64,000 bases of DNA from CAVPWP01 sp050789285 (GCF_050789285.1 NZ_JBOUVX010000003.1:62001-126000); one strand, 5' to 3'. Shown: positions 1 to 7,939, numbered from the stretch's first letter. Translations and numbers: made by a program. The notes: a model not told the origin generated them from the letters alone.

Positions 1-54
1 CAGGACGTGCAGCTATTCGAACGGCTGGCGTTCCTTGCGCGGAGGGAAAGATGA
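1..54 (+). CDS. C-terminal end of an unidentified protein (partial)
   Basis: An open frame enters from the left edge and ends at a TGA at 52-54, encoding the last 17 residues QDVQLFERLAFLARRER. The stop overlaps the ATG of the next gene as ATGA, a coupling seen repeatedly in this region, and this supports it as the end of a real upstream gene in the same transcription unit. Too little is present to name the family. Confidence 0.5.
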   Translation, partial: QDVQLFERLAFLARRER

Positions 55-500
55 GCCCGGTCATCCGCCCCCTCAGACGCGACGACGCGGCCGACTGGCG
101 CAGGCTGTGGCGGGCCTACCTTGCCTTTTACGAAACCGAATTGCCCGAGGCGATCTACGACACCCAGTTCGAGCGGCTTCTGGGCGACGATCCCCACGAC
201 TACCACGGCCTCGTGGCCGAGCTTGACGGGCGGCCCGTGGGGCTGGCGCATTACCTTTTTCACCGCCACGGCTGGAAGGTCGAGAACGTCTGCTACCTGC
301 AGGACCTCTACGCCGACCCCGCGGTGCGCGGGACGGGCGTGGGCCGGGCGCTCATCGAAGGCGTCTATGCCGCCGCCGATGCCGCCGGCGCGCCAGCCGT
401 CTACTGGATGACACAGGAGTTCAACGCCACCGCCCGCCGGCTTTACGACCGGATCGGCGAGGTGACGCCCTTCATCAAATACGCGCGGCCCCTTCCGTGA
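51..500 (+). CDS. GNAT family N-acetyltransferase
   Basis: A 149-residue protein with the layout of a GNAT domain filling nearly the whole chain. The acetyl-CoA binding signature (Q/RxxGxG/A) is visible as VRGTGVGRALIEG around residues 92-104, and the C-terminal motif NATARRLYDRIGE resembles the usual GNAT beta6-alpha4 region. It presumably transfers an acetyl group to a small amine or protein, but the substrate cannot be read from the sequence. The ATG overlaps the preceding stop (ATGA), and its own stop overlaps the GTG of the next gene, so translation is probably coupled. A GGAGGGAAAG ribosome site lies just upstream. Confidence 0.85.
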   Translation: MSPVIRPLRRDDAADWRRLWRAYLAFYETELPEAIYDTQFERLLGDDPHDYHGLVAELDGRPVGLAHYLFHRHGWKVENVCYLQDLYADPAVRGTGVGRALIEGVYAAADAAGAPAVYWMTQEFNATARRLYDRIGEVTPFIKYARPLP

Positions 501-1912
501 TCCGCGCGCTGGCCTTCGCGCTGATGGCGCTGGCGCTGGCGGCCTGCGCGGCGGCGCCGGCGGTCGAGGTGCCCGAACGGCGCGCCAACCTTCCCACCAC
601 GCTGCCGCCGATGCTGACCTTCTCGGGGCCTTATGTCACGCCGCCCCAACGGTCGAACGAGGCGATGGCCCGCGATATCCTCGACCTGACGTTCCAGCTG
701 GAAAGCGGGCGCGCGCTGCCGGTGCTGACCCGCTTCGAGGGGCCGATCACGGTGCGTGTGACGGGGACCGAACCGCCCACGCTCGCGGCCGACCTCGAGC
801 GGCTTCTGGTTCGCTTCCGCACCGAGGCGGGCATCGACATCCGCCGGGTGCCGGCCGAGGCGCCGGCCTCGATCACGGTCGAGGTCATCACCCGGGCGGA
901 GCTGTCGCGCACGGTCCCGCAGGCCGCCTGTTTCGTGGTGCCGCGCGTGTCGTCCTGGGACGAGTTCCGCCGCAACCGCCGCAGCCCCCGGCTCGACTGG
1001 GTGTCGCTGGGCACGCGCGAGACGATGGCCGTCTTCCTGCCGGGCGACGTCAGCCCGCAGGAGATCCGCGACTGCCTGCACGAGGAACTGGCGCAGGCCA
1101 TCGGGCCGCTCAACGACCTTTACCGCCTGCCCGACTCGGTCTTCAACGACGACAATTTCCACACCGTGCTGACCGGGTTCGACATGCTGGTGCTGCGCAC
1201 GATCTACGATCCCGCGCTGCGCTCGGGCATGACGCGCGAGGCGGTGGCCGACCGGCTGCCGGCGATCCTTGACCGGCTGAACCCGGCCGGCCGCGCGCCA
1301 CGCGGCGACGTGCTGGGTCCGACCCCACGCGACTGGATCGACGCGATCGAGACCGCGCTGGGGCCGCGGGTGTCGGATTCGCGCCGGATCGAGGCCGCCC
1401 GCGCGGCGGTGCGCATCGCACAGGCCGAGGGATGGCGTGACGGGCGCTATGCCTTCAGCCTGTTCGTGCTGGGCCGCCTGACGCTGGGGGTCGAGCCCGA
1501 GGTCGCGCTGTCGGCCTTTCTTCAGGCGGGCAGCTTCTATTCCTCGACCCCGGGGATGGAGATCCAGGCGGCGCATGTCGCGATGCAACTTTCGGCCTTC
1601 GCCCTTTCGGCCGGGCAGGCCGATGCCGCGATCGACATCGTCAACGCCCATCTGCGCGACGTGGCGCGGGCCGAGAACGCGGCCCTTCTGGCCACGCTTC
1701 TGTTCGTGAAGGCCGAGGCGCTGGAGCTTGAGAACCGGCCGGCCGAGGCACGGGAGGTGCTGCTCGACAGTCTGGGCTGGGCCCGGTATGGCTTCGGCCC
1801 CGAGGCCGAGGTGCGGCAGCGCGCGGGCGAGATCGCCGCGCTGAGCCCGCGGTCGCGGCAGGTGGCGACGGGACCGACGGTGGTGCCGGTTGAGACGGGG
1901 TCGGGATCATGA
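497..1912 (+). CDS. DUF2927 domain lipoprotein
   Basis: A 471-residue secreted protein. The N-terminus is a lipoprotein signal peptide with lipobox LAAC (cysteine about residue 17), so the product is expected to be anchored to a membrane outside the cytoplasm. The central part, roughly residues 135-260, matches the DUF2927 family (CFVVPRVSSWDEFRRN, then a region with LHEELAQAIGPLND and FNDDNFHTVLTGFDMLVLRT). The HEE..Q stretch is zincin-like in look, but no metalloprotease motif is proven. The C-terminal half is helical with TPR-like character. It starts with GTG inside the stop of the GNAT gene (GTGA) and ends in ATGA with the next small gene, so it is co-translated. Molecular role unknown. 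Confidence 0.8.
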   Translation: MIRALAFALMALALAACAAAPAVEVPERRANLPTTLPPMLTFSGPYVTPPQRSNEAMARDILDLTFQLESGRALPVLTRFEGPITVRVTGTEPPTLAADLERLLVRFRTEAGIDIRRVPAEAPASITVEVITRAELSRTVPQAACFVVPRVSSWDEFRRNRRSPRLDWVSLGTRETMAVFLPGDVSPQEIRDCLHEELAQAIGPLNDLYRLPDSVFNDDNFHTVLTGFDMLVLRTIYDPALRSGMTREAVADRLPAILDRLNPAGRAPRGDVLGPTPRDWIDAIETALGPRVSDSRRIEAARAAVRIAQAEGWRDGRYAFSLFVLGRLTLGVEPEVALSAFLQAGSFYSSTPGMEIQAAHVAMQLSAFALSAGQADAAIDIVNAHLRDVARAENAALLATLLFVKAEALELENRPAEAREVLLDSLGWARYGFGPEAEVRQRAGEIAALSPRSRQVATGPTVVPVETGSGS

Positions 1913-2073
1913 TCGTGCTGGCGGGCTTTCTGGGCGGGGCGCTTTACGGGGCCCTGCTGGCGCGCAAGCGCGAGGGCACGCGCCTTGACATGGCGCAGTA
2001 CGCAGCCGGCTTCGCGATCGCCTTCGGGCTGCTGGGGCTGTTCCTGACCATCTTCCTCGAGCGCATGGCCTGA
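1909..2073 (+). CDS. Small two-helix membrane protein (54 aa)
   Basis: A short gene whose ATG overlaps the stop of the DUF2927 gene (ATGA). The product has a glycine-rich hydrophobic helix at residues 1-17, a basic cytoplasmic-looking loop ARKREGTR, and a second helix at about residues 30-50 ending LERMA. This is the hairpin topology of small inner-membrane proteins, and similar short genes follow DUF2927 genes in relatives as far as I recall. No function can be assigned. A hairpin-plus-core repeat begins 15 nt after its stop. Confidence 0.6.
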   Translation: MIVLAGFLGGALYGALLARKREGTRLDMAQYAAGFAIAFGLLGLFLTIFLERMA

Positions 2074-2087
2074 CGCGGCGGGGTTCA

Positions 2088-2151
2088 GGGGGCTCTGCCC
2101 CCGCCGCGCCTTGGCGGCGCGACCCCCCCGGGATACTTTGACCAAGAAGAA
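2088..2151 (+). repeat. Intergenic hairpin-plus-core repeat, copy 1
   Basis: A hairpin GGGGGC-TCT-GCCCCC starts 15 nt after the stop of the 2-TM gene and is followed by a second GC-rich inverted repeat, then the core CCCCCGGGATACTTTG and the tail ACCAAGAAGAA. The same hairpin, core and purine tail order occurs at 26264, 41493 and 46413. It sits between two co-oriented genes. Confidence 0.6.
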
Positions 2152-2185
2152 CCCCCGTCCGGGAGACCTCCGAAAGGGCCGATCC

Positions 2186-3373
2186 GTGTTCCTGCCATTC
2201 TTCGAAGCCCTGAGGTCCGAGGGCGTGCCGGTGTCGCTGCGCGAGTTCCTCGACTTTCTCGGCGCGCTGCGCGCCAGGGTGGCGAACGACGACACCGAGG
2301 GCTTCTATCACCTGGCGCGGGCGGCGATGGTGAAGGACGAGCGCCACCTCGACCGGTTCGACCGCGCCTTCGCGAAAAGCTTCGGCGGGCTCGAGGCGGT
2401 GTCGCTGTCCGCGCTGATCGAGGCGGCCGATCTGCCGGCGGATTGGCTGCGCAAACTGGCCGAGCGCCACCTGACCGACGCGGAGAAGGCCGCCGTCGAA
2501 GCTGCGGGCGGCTTCGAGGCGCTGATGGAGCGGCTGCGCGCCCGTCTGCGCGAGCAGGAGGGCCGCCACCAGGGCGGGTCGAAATGGATCGGGACCGCCG
2601 GCACCTCGCCCTTCGGGGCCTATGGCTACAACCCCGAGGGCGTGCGGATCGGGCAGGACGAAAGCCGCCACCGGCGCGCGGTCAAGGTCTGGGACCGGCG
2701 CGAGTTCCGCAACCTTGACGACACGGTCGAGCTGGGCACGCGCAACATCAAGGTGGCGATGAAGCGCCTGCGCCGGTGGGCGCGCGACGGCGCGGTGGAA
2801 GAGCTTGACCTTGACGGCACGATCCGGGCGACGGCGCACCAGGGCTGGCTGGACGTCCGGACCCGGCCGGAACGGCGCAACGCGGTCAAGGTGCTGCTGT
2901 TTCTCGACGTGGGCGGGTCGATGGACGCCCATGTGAAGGTGGTCGAGGAGCTGTTCTCGGCCGCGCGGGGCGAGTTCCGGCATCTGGAGCATTTCTATTT
3001 CCACAACTGCCTTTACGAGGGTGTCTGGCGCGACAACCGCCGCCGCTGGGACCGGCAGACGCCGACCTGGGAGGTGCTGCGCACCTATGGCGCGGACTGG
3101 AAGTGCATCTTCGTGGGCGATGCCGCGATGTCGCCTTACGAGATCGCCATGCCCGGGGGCGCGAACGAGCACTGGAACGCCGAGGCGGGCGAGGTCTGGC
3201 TGCGGCGCGCGCGCGACCAGTGGCCGGCGCATCTGTGGATCAACCCGGTGCCAGAGGCGACCTGGCGCTGGAGCCAGTCGACGGACATGATCCGCGCGAT
3301 CTTCGGGCCCGAGCGCATGGTGCCGATGACACTTCAGGGGCTTGACCGGGGCATGCGGGTGCTGGGCCGATGA
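2186..3373 (+). CDS. VWA domain protein, CoxE-like
   Basis: A 395-residue protein of the CoxE-type VWA family (often encoded with MoxR-type AAA ATPases, which act as chaperones for metallo-enzymes). The N-terminal half, MFLPFFEALRSEGVPVSLRE onward, is the helical part of this family. The VWA domain follows, with the metal-site motif at residue 241 reading DVGGSM instead of the canonical DxSxS. The GTG at 2186 is chosen because it gives the conserved MFLPFFEALR start and has GAAAGGG upstream; the frame is open further up to 2111 but that part lies in the intergenic repeat. The stop overlaps the next gene (ATGA). No MoxR gene is visible in the window. Confidence 0.8.
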   Translation: MFLPFFEALRSEGVPVSLREFLDFLGALRARVANDDTEGFYHLARAAMVKDERHLDRFDRAFAKSFGGLEAVSLSALIEAADLPADWLRKLAERHLTDAEKAAVEAAGGFEALMERLRARLREQEGRHQGGSKWIGTAGTSPFGAYGYNPEGVRIGQDESRHRRAVKVWDRREFRNLDDTVELGTRNIKVAMKRLRRWARDGAVEELDLDGTIRATAHQGWLDVRTRPERRNAVKVLLFLDVGGSMDAHVKVVEELFSAARGEFRHLEHFYFHNCLYEGVWRDNRRRWDRQTPTWEVLRTYGADWKCIFVGDAAMSPYEIAMPGGANEHWNAEAGEVWLRRARDQWPAHLWINPVPEATWRWSQSTDMIRAIFGPERMVPMTLQGLDRGMRVLGR

Positions 3374-3705
3374 TCGGGCATCTGTGGGCGCGCCACCGCT
3401 GGCTGCTTCTGGGCTTTCTGGTCGCGAGCGCGCTTGCGCTGGTCTTCACCGCGCGCGCCCTGGTCCTCGCGGCCTACTGGAGCGAACACCGCGACGAGGC
3501 GATCGCCGGCTGGATGACGCCGGGCTATGTCGGACACAGCTGGAACGTGCCGCCCGAGGTGGTGGGCGCGGCGCTTGGGCTGCGCCGCGAAGACGGCGCG
3601 CGGCGCCTGACCCTGACCGAGATCGCGGCGGCGCAGGGGGTTCCGGTGGCGGACCTGGCCCGGGACCTCGAGACCGCGATCGCCGCCTTCCGGGGCGCGC
3701 CATGA
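3370..3705 (+). CDS. Small membrane-anchored hypothetical protein (111 aa)
   Basis: A single N-terminal transmembrane helix (about residues 12-35, WLLLGFLVASALALVFTARAL) followed by a soluble domain of some 75 residues containing HSWNVPPEVVGAALGL and a helix-turn-helix-like stretch LTLTEIAAAQGVPVADLARDL. The latter looks like a short DNA- or protein-binding helical pair, but the assignment is only by eye. It overlaps the VWA stop (ATGA) and its own stop overlaps the DedA gene (ATGA), so it belongs to the same transcript. Function unknown. Confidence 0.6.
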   Translation: MIGHLWARHRWLLLGFLVASALALVFTARALVLAAYWSEHRDEAIAGWMTPGYVGHSWNVPPEVVGAALGLRREDGARRLTLTEIAAAQGVPVADLARDLETAIAAFRGAP

Positions 3706-4295
3706 CCGAGCTTTTCTTCTCGCTCGTGTCGACCTACGGCGCGCTGGTGATCGGCGTCACGACCTTCCTGTCCTGCCTCGCGCTGCCGATCCCGTCGTCC
3801 TTCGTGATGCTGGCCGGCGGGGCCTTCGTCGCCTCGGGCGACCTGACGCTGCTGGCGGTCGTGGGGGCGGCCTATGCCGGGGCGGTGATCGGCGACCAGG
3901 CGGGCTATCGCGCGGGGCGCTACGGCGGGCAACGGCTTGAGACGCGGATCGCGCAGGTGCCGGCGCGGGCGGCGCTTGTGGCGCGCGCGCGCGCCTTCGT
4001 TGCGCGCTGGGGGGCGGCGGGGGTCTTCTTCTCGACCTGGCTGGTGGCGCCGCTTGGACCGTGGGTCAACGTGGCGGCAGGGGCCACCGGCATGGGCGCG
4101 GTGCGCTTCACCTTCTGGGACGCGCTGGGCGAGGCGATCTGGGTCGCGATCTACGTGGGCCTTGGCTATGCCTTCGCGGCCAACATCGACGCGCTGGCGG
4201 GGCTTCTGGGCAATGCCGTGGCCGCGATCACGGCGGCGGCCGTGGCGGCGGGTCTGGGCCTCCTGCTGCTGCGCGCGGCGCGGACCCGTCCGTGA
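3702..4295 (+). CDS. DedA/SNARE-associated family membrane protein
   Basis: A 197-residue integral membrane protein of the DedA superfamily. The family has conserved proline- and glycine-rich re-entrant regions; here LPIPSSFVMLAGGAF (about residues 30-45), GAVIGDQAGYRAGRYGG (about 65-82) and RWGAAGVFFSTWLVAPLGPWVNVAAGATGM (about 105-135) match. DedA proteins are implicated in lipid scrambling and envelope homeostasis. The start ATG lies in the stop of the preceding gene. Adjacent M48 protease and VWA genes give no specific role. Confidence 0.8.
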   Translation: MTELFFSLVSTYGALVIGVTTFLSCLALPIPSSFVMLAGGAFVASGDLTLLAVVGAAYAGAVIGDQAGYRAGRYGGQRLETRIAQVPARAALVARARAFVARWGAAGVFFSTWLVAPLGPWVNVAAGATGMGAVRFTFWDALGEAIWVAIYVGLGYAFAANIDALAGLLGNAVAAITAAAVAAGLGLLLLRAARTRP

Positions 4296-4353
4296 GGTCC
4301 CTCTCTGCCGCGTCGCCATTGCCGGCGGGCCGGTTCCGCCCCATATCCCGCAG

Positions 4354-5049
4354 ATGCTGAAGTTCACGCCGATCCTTCTTGCGATCCTCTACGCGCTGGC
4401 GATGTACCGCCTGTCGGCCTGGCGCACCGCGCGCGAGCTTGACGCGCGCTCGACCGAGCTGGCCGACCCGGTGCTGAAGTCGCTGACCGACCGGATGGCG
4501 GCGGCGCTCGACCTCAAGCGGATCAAGGTCCACATCTACGAGGTCGATCCGGTGAACGGGCTGGCCGCGCCGGATGGGCGCATTTTCATCACCCGGGGCT
4601 TCTATCGCAAATACCGCAACGGCGAGGTCACGGCCGAGGAACTGGCCAGCGTGATCGCGCATGAACTGGGGCATGTGGCACTGGGCCATTCGCGGCGGCG
4701 GATGATCGACTTTTCGGGCCAGAACGCCCTGCGCACCGCGCTGGCGATGGCGCTTGCGAAGGTCCTGCCGGGGTTCGGCATCCTGATCGCCAACTCGATC
4801 GCCGCCCTTCTGGCCGCGCGCCTGTCACGCGCGGACGAATACGAGGCCGACGCCTATGCCTCGGCGCTGCTGGTCAAGGCCGGGATCGGGACGGCGCCGC
4901 AGAAATCGCTGTTCACCAAGCTCGAGGCGTTGACCCAGACGCGCGCGGGGTCGGTGCCGGCCTGGATGATGAGCCACCCCAAGACCGACGAGCGTATCCG
5001 GGCGATCGAGGCGCTTGAAGCGCGCTGGACGCCGGTTCCGAAGACCTAG
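4354..5049 (+). CDS. M48 family zinc metallopeptidase
   Basis: A 231-residue protein with an N-terminal signal anchor (LKFTPILLAILYALAMYRL) and the zinc-protease signature HELGH at residues 103-107. The third ligand is expected in RADEYEADAYA, E164. This is the minimal HtpX/Oma1-like catalytic domain without further domains. A hydrophobic segment around residues 128-155 may hold it at the membrane. It likely cleaves misfolded or membrane-associated proteins. The stop TAG sits in a CTAG that is simultaneously the stop of the converging PIN gene on the other strand. Confidence 0.85.
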   Translation: MLKFTPILLAILYALAMYRLSAWRTARELDARSTELADPVLKSLTDRMAAALDLKRIKVHIYEVDPVNGLAAPDGRIFITRGFYRKYRNGEVTAEELASVIAHELGHVALGHSRRRMIDFSGQNALRTALAMALAKVLPGFGILIANSIAALLAARLSRADEYEADAYASALLVKAGIGTAPQKSLFTKLEALTQTRAGSVPAWMMSHPKTDERIRAIEALEARWTPVPKT

Positions 5050-5588
5050 CCGGCAAGCGCCTTGCCCAAGCGCGGCAGGCGCGCCTTCTTCAAAAGCCGC
5101 CGCGTGGGCCAATCCTCGCCCGACAGCCGTTCGGCCTCGAGCCGGACGTCGTCCACGACGCGGGCGACGGTGTCGGGGGCCTCGGACCAGAGCCGCCAGA
5201 GAAACGCGTCCGCGTCGGTGCGCGCGAGGCCTTCGAAGGTCAGAAGCCCGCGCGGAAAATCGGCGCGGTTCTGCGTGACGAGGACATCCGCCGACCCGGC
5301 AATGGCGGCGGCCAGGACGTGGACGTCGGCCGCGTCGGGCAGGTGCAGGCGCGCCTCGTCGGCGGCCCTGGGCCGGACCAGGGCGCGGGGAAACCGCGCG
5401 CCCAGACGCGCGATCTCGCCCTCGGCCAGGGCCAGATCGGCCGGACCGCCGCGCGCGGCGACATGGCGCCATTCGTCCAGGATGCGGGGCGACCAGAGCG
5501 GCTGGTAAAGGCCGGCCGCCGCGCAGCCCAGAAGGATCTCGCGCATCACCGTGGGGTAAAGCACGTTGGTGTCGAGAAGCGCCTTCAC
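5046..5588 (-). CDS. PIN domain protein (RSP_2648-like)
   Basis: A 180-residue protein with a PIN nuclease fold: MKALLDTNVLYP with D6 as the first acidic ligand, then HLPDAADVHVLAAAIAGSAD containing the conserved D-x2-D and VLVTQNRADFP near the end of the core. It would cleave RNA with Mg2+ or Mn2+. No antitoxin gene is adjacent, so it is not an obvious VapC; instead the GTG start overlaps the stop of the methyltransferase gene (GTGA), as in the paired RSP_2647/RSP_2648 families of Rhodobacter. The pairing suggests RNA metabolism, which is inference. Basic C-terminal tail RRLLKKARLPRLGK. Confidence 0.75.
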   Translation of the reverse strand: MKALLDTNVLYPTVMREILLGCAAAGLYQPLWSPRILDEWRHVAARGGPADLALAEGEIARLGARFPRALVRPRAADEARLHLPDAADVHVLAAAIAGSADVLVTQNRADFPRGLLTFEGLARTDADAFLWRLWSEAPDTVARVVDDVRLEAERLSGEDWPTRRLLKKARLPRLGKALAG

Positions 5589-6784
5589 CCGTCCAGCCGG
5601 AACGCCAGCGCCTTGAGATAGCCCGACTCGGCCAGTTGCGGCAGCTGCGGGTGATCGGGGCCGGCGAAGCCCGTGTGCAGAAGTTGCGCCTGGCGCCCTG
5701 CCCGACCGATCCCGCGGGTGCAGGCGGTGCGGAACTTCGCAAGGTCGGCGGCGTGCGAACACGAACACAGCACCAGATAGCCCCCGGGCGCGACCAGCGC
5801 CGCGGCCAGCCGGGCCACCCGTTCGTAGGCGCGCAGACCTGCGTCAAGCGCCTTGCGCGATGGCGCGAAGGCGGGCGGGTCGCAGACCACAAGATCGAAA
5901 AGGGCCGCCTCCTGCCCCAGTGCCTCGAGCGTGGCGAAGGCGTCGCCCGGGCGTGTCTCGAAACGGTCGGACAGGCCCATGCGGCTGGCGCCTTCGCGGG
6001 CCAGGGCCAGCGCGGGGTCCGAGGAATCGACCGCCAGCGCGCGATCGGCCCCACCCGCCAATGCGGCCAGCGCGAAGCCGCCCACATGCGAGAAGACGTC
6101 CAGAACGCGCGCGCCGCGGGCCAGACCGGCCGCGAAGGCGTGGTTCGGGCGCTGGTCGTAGAAAAGGCCCGTCTTCTGACCGCCCAGAAGGTCGGCCATG
6201 TAGATCGCCCCGTTCATCGGAACCGGCACGGGGCCGTCGAGCGCGCCGCACAGGATCTTCGTCTCGGCGTCGAGCCCCTCGAGCGTCCGCGCCCGCCCGC
6301 CGGCGTTCTTGACGACCGTGGCGGCGCCGGTCTCGGCCCGCAGCGCCTCGACCAGCGCATCGAGGCGCACCTCGGCCCAGGCGGCGTTCGGCTGCACCAC
6401 GAGCGCGTCGCCGAAACGGTCGACGACGACGCCGGGAAGACCGTCGGCCTCGGCGTGGATCAGGCGGTAGAAGGGCGCGTCGAAGAGGCGCGCACGCAGG
6501 GCCAGCGCGCGGGCGACGCGGGTTCGGAACCAGTCCGCGTCGATCTGCGCGGCGGTGTCGCGGTCGAGCATCCGCGCGAAGAGCTTCGAGGCGGGGTTGA
6601 CCGCGACAAGGCCCATGTCGTTGCGCGCGTCGTCCTGAAGCACGGCGATCGTGCCCGGCGCAAGCGCCCGGGTCCGCCGGTCGGCGACGACCTCGTTGTC
6701 ATAGACCCAGGGAAAGCCGTGGCGGATGGCCTGCGCCGCGGCCTTGGGGTTCAGCCGGACGACCGGCAGATCGGATGCTGTCAT
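5585..6784 (-). CDS. Class I SAM-dependent rRNA/RNA methyltransferase (RlmI-like, RSP_2647-like)
   Basis: A 399-residue protein with an N-terminal PUA-like RNA-binding part (VVRLNPKAAAQAIRHGFPWVYDNEVV) and a C-terminal Rossmann methyltransferase domain: motif I RVLDVFSHVGGFALA near residue 223 with the acidic post-I residue AVDSSDP, and motif IV DLVVCDPPAFAPSRKAL near residue 297. This is the organisation of RlmI, which methylates a cytosine (m5C) in 23S rRNA, so a similar target is likely but not certain. It is the first gene of a two-gene unit with the PIN protein; the stop overlaps the PIN start. Confidence 0.85.
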   Translation of the reverse strand: MTASDLPVVRLNPKAAAQAIRHGFPWVYDNEVVADRRTRALAPGTIAVLQDDARNDMGLVAVNPASKLFARMLDRDTAAQIDADWFRTRVARALALRARLFDAPFYRLIHAEADGLPGVVVDRFGDALVVQPNAAWAEVRLDALVEALRAETGAATVVKNAGGRARTLEGLDAETKILCGALDGPVPVPMNGAIYMADLLGGQKTGLFYDQRPNHAFAAGLARGARVLDVFSHVGGFALAALAGGADRALAVDSSDPALALAREGASRMGLSDRFETRPGDAFATLEALGQEAALFDLVVCDPPAFAPSRKALDAGLRAYERVARLAAALVAPGGYLVLCSCSHAADLAKFRTACTRGIGRAGRQAQLLHTGFAGPDHPQLPQLAESGYLKALAFRLDG

Positions 6785-6864
6785 GGCCGCGCTTTAGCGC
6801 GTTGCCCGTGCCGAGGGAAGGGCGGTGGATGCGCCGCCCCCTGCCCTTGCCGGGCGCCTGTGGA

Positions 6865-7452
6865 CTAGCGCCCCGCCGCCGTCGGCGAGGGATCGCGCAG
6901 TTCGGCCACGATGACGCGGGCCAGATGATCCACCACCGTGACCCGCTCGGTCTGCCCGGCGCGGTCGGCGGCAAGTGCCTGAGACCCGCCAAGCGCCGGG
7001 GCATCGGCGCTGACCAGGCGCGGGCCTTCGATGACCGCGCCGGTGCGGGGGTCGGTCACGGTCAGCACGAAGCGGATCGAATGCACGCCGCCCACGCTGT
7101 AGCGCGCCTTCTCGGTCAGCGAATGGAAGCGCCGCACCTCGACCTGTACCCGCACGTCGCGGCTGCCGGTCAGGGTGGCCACGCCGCGCCCCATCCCCTC
7201 TTCGAAGATGCGCTGGACCTGCTGGAAGCGGTCGCCGTAGGGCTCGCCCCGCCAGACGATGTCGGCGCGGGGGTAATAGGCGTTCTCCTCCGAGACGGTC
7301 AGCGTGCGCGGCACCTCGACCGACAGGGCGACGACGTCATAATCGCGCACGGCCGGCGGCGCGATGCCGCCGATGTCACGGTCCTGAAACGGGGACGCGC
7401 AGGCCGCGAGAAGACACGCGGACGACAGGACGATCCCTCGCCGGGTGAACAT
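6865..7452 (-). CDS. DUF6778-type lipoprotein
   Basis: A 195-residue exported protein. The ATG at 7452 is preferred because it has GGGAG about 10 nt upstream and begins a proper signal peptide MFTRRGIVLSSACLLAAC, with a lipobox LAAC and cysteine at residue 18; a longer frame up to 7503 adds an unlikely N-terminus. The mature domain contains RDYDVVALSVEVPRTLTVSEEN and VRVQVEVRRFHSLTEKARYSVGG, resembling DUF6778 lipoproteins of Rhodobacterales. Likely sits in the outer or inner membrane facing the periplasm. Function unknown. Confidence 0.7.
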   Translation of the reverse strand: MFTRRGIVLSSACLLAACASPFQDRDIGGIAPPAVRDYDVVALSVEVPRTLTVSEENAYYPRADIVWRGEPYGDRFQQVQRIFEEGMGRGVATLTGSRDVRVQVEVRRFHSLTEKARYSVGGVHSIRFVLTVTDPRTGAVIEGPRLVSADAPALGGSQALAADRAGQTERVTVVDHLARVIVAELRDPSPTAAGR

Positions 7453-7521
7453 GGAAAACGCTCCCGCCCCGAAAACCACACATGGCCGCGAAGCATCGGT
7501 CACGGAAGGGTCGCTGAAAAG

Positions 7522-7550
7522 CGAAAACCCGGCGCCGGGCCGGGTTTTCG
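7522..7550 (-). terminator. Rho-independent terminator
   Basis: A perfect 12-bp stem CGAAAACCCGGC / GCCGGGTTTTCG with a 5-nt loop. Read on the minus strand it is followed by CTTTTC, and the stem itself ends in a T run. It lies 20 nt past the stop of the small RSP_7527-like gene and ahead of the DUF6778 lipoprotein, so it separates these two minus-strand genes. Confidence 0.8.
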
Positions 7551-7569
7551 TCGCGCTATGGCAGGGAAA

Positions 7570-7752
7570 TCACGCCGTGTGGGCGTTCAGTCGGGGCGCA
7601 CGGCGGCGCAGAAGACGGTCGCGCAGGCCGCGCATGGCCTGGCTGAAGGCCTCGGCGCGCAGGCGGCGCGCTTCGCGTTCGATCGCGTGGATGTCGATCG
7701 GCTGGTCGAATTGGTGTTTCATGCTCGTCACTCTCGAATTGGTCAGGGTCAT
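7570..7752 (-). CDS. Small RSP_7527-type protein (60 aa)
   Basis: A short basic, helical protein: after MTLTNSRVTSMKHQF it has the segment DIHAIEREARRLRAEAFSQAMRGL, which has the IEREARRLRAEA pattern I recall from RSP_7527-family mini-proteins of Rhodobacterales, then an arginine-rich tail RDRLLRRRAPRLNAH. The ATG at 7752 is chosen because GGGAGGG lies 8-9 nt upstream; a second ATG at 7722 is possible. A strong terminator follows 20 nt after the stop, so this is an independently transcribed gene. Role unknown. Confidence 0.65.
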   Translation of the reverse strand: MTLTNSRVTSMKHQFDQPIDIHAIEREARRLRAEAFSQAMRGLRDRLLRRRAPRLNAHTA

Positions 7753-7882
7753 CGTGCTACCCTCCCTTGACCGAGGACCTAGTCGCTGCAGCGCGGCATA
7801 ACCAGCGCCGCATCGGCAAAGCCGCCATGCGCAGGGCGCAACGGCGCTGGCGGACCATCGGTAGCCTCGCGCCGCCGGGATG

Positions 7883-7898
7883 TTGTTAGCGCTAACAA
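7883..7898. promoter_or_regulatory. LacI-family operator in front of edd-eda (CceR-like site)
   Basis: The sequence TTGTTAGCGCTAACAA is a perfect 16-bp palindrome with the central CG step typical of LacI/GalR-family operators. It lies 41 bp before the edd start. In Rhodobacter sphaeroides the LacI-family regulator CceR controls Entner-Doudoroff genes through sites of this kind, so CceR is the likely ligand; the exact published consensus is from memory. Confidence 0.75.
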
Positions 7899-7939
7899 AC
7901 CGTGCTAGAGACGCCGCAACCGCATTTGGGAGATGACCG

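Noticed and set aside
5046..5588. VapBC-type toxin-antitoxin for the PIN gene
   Set aside because: No small antitoxin gene is adjacent; the neighbour is a methyltransferase overlapping by GTGA.
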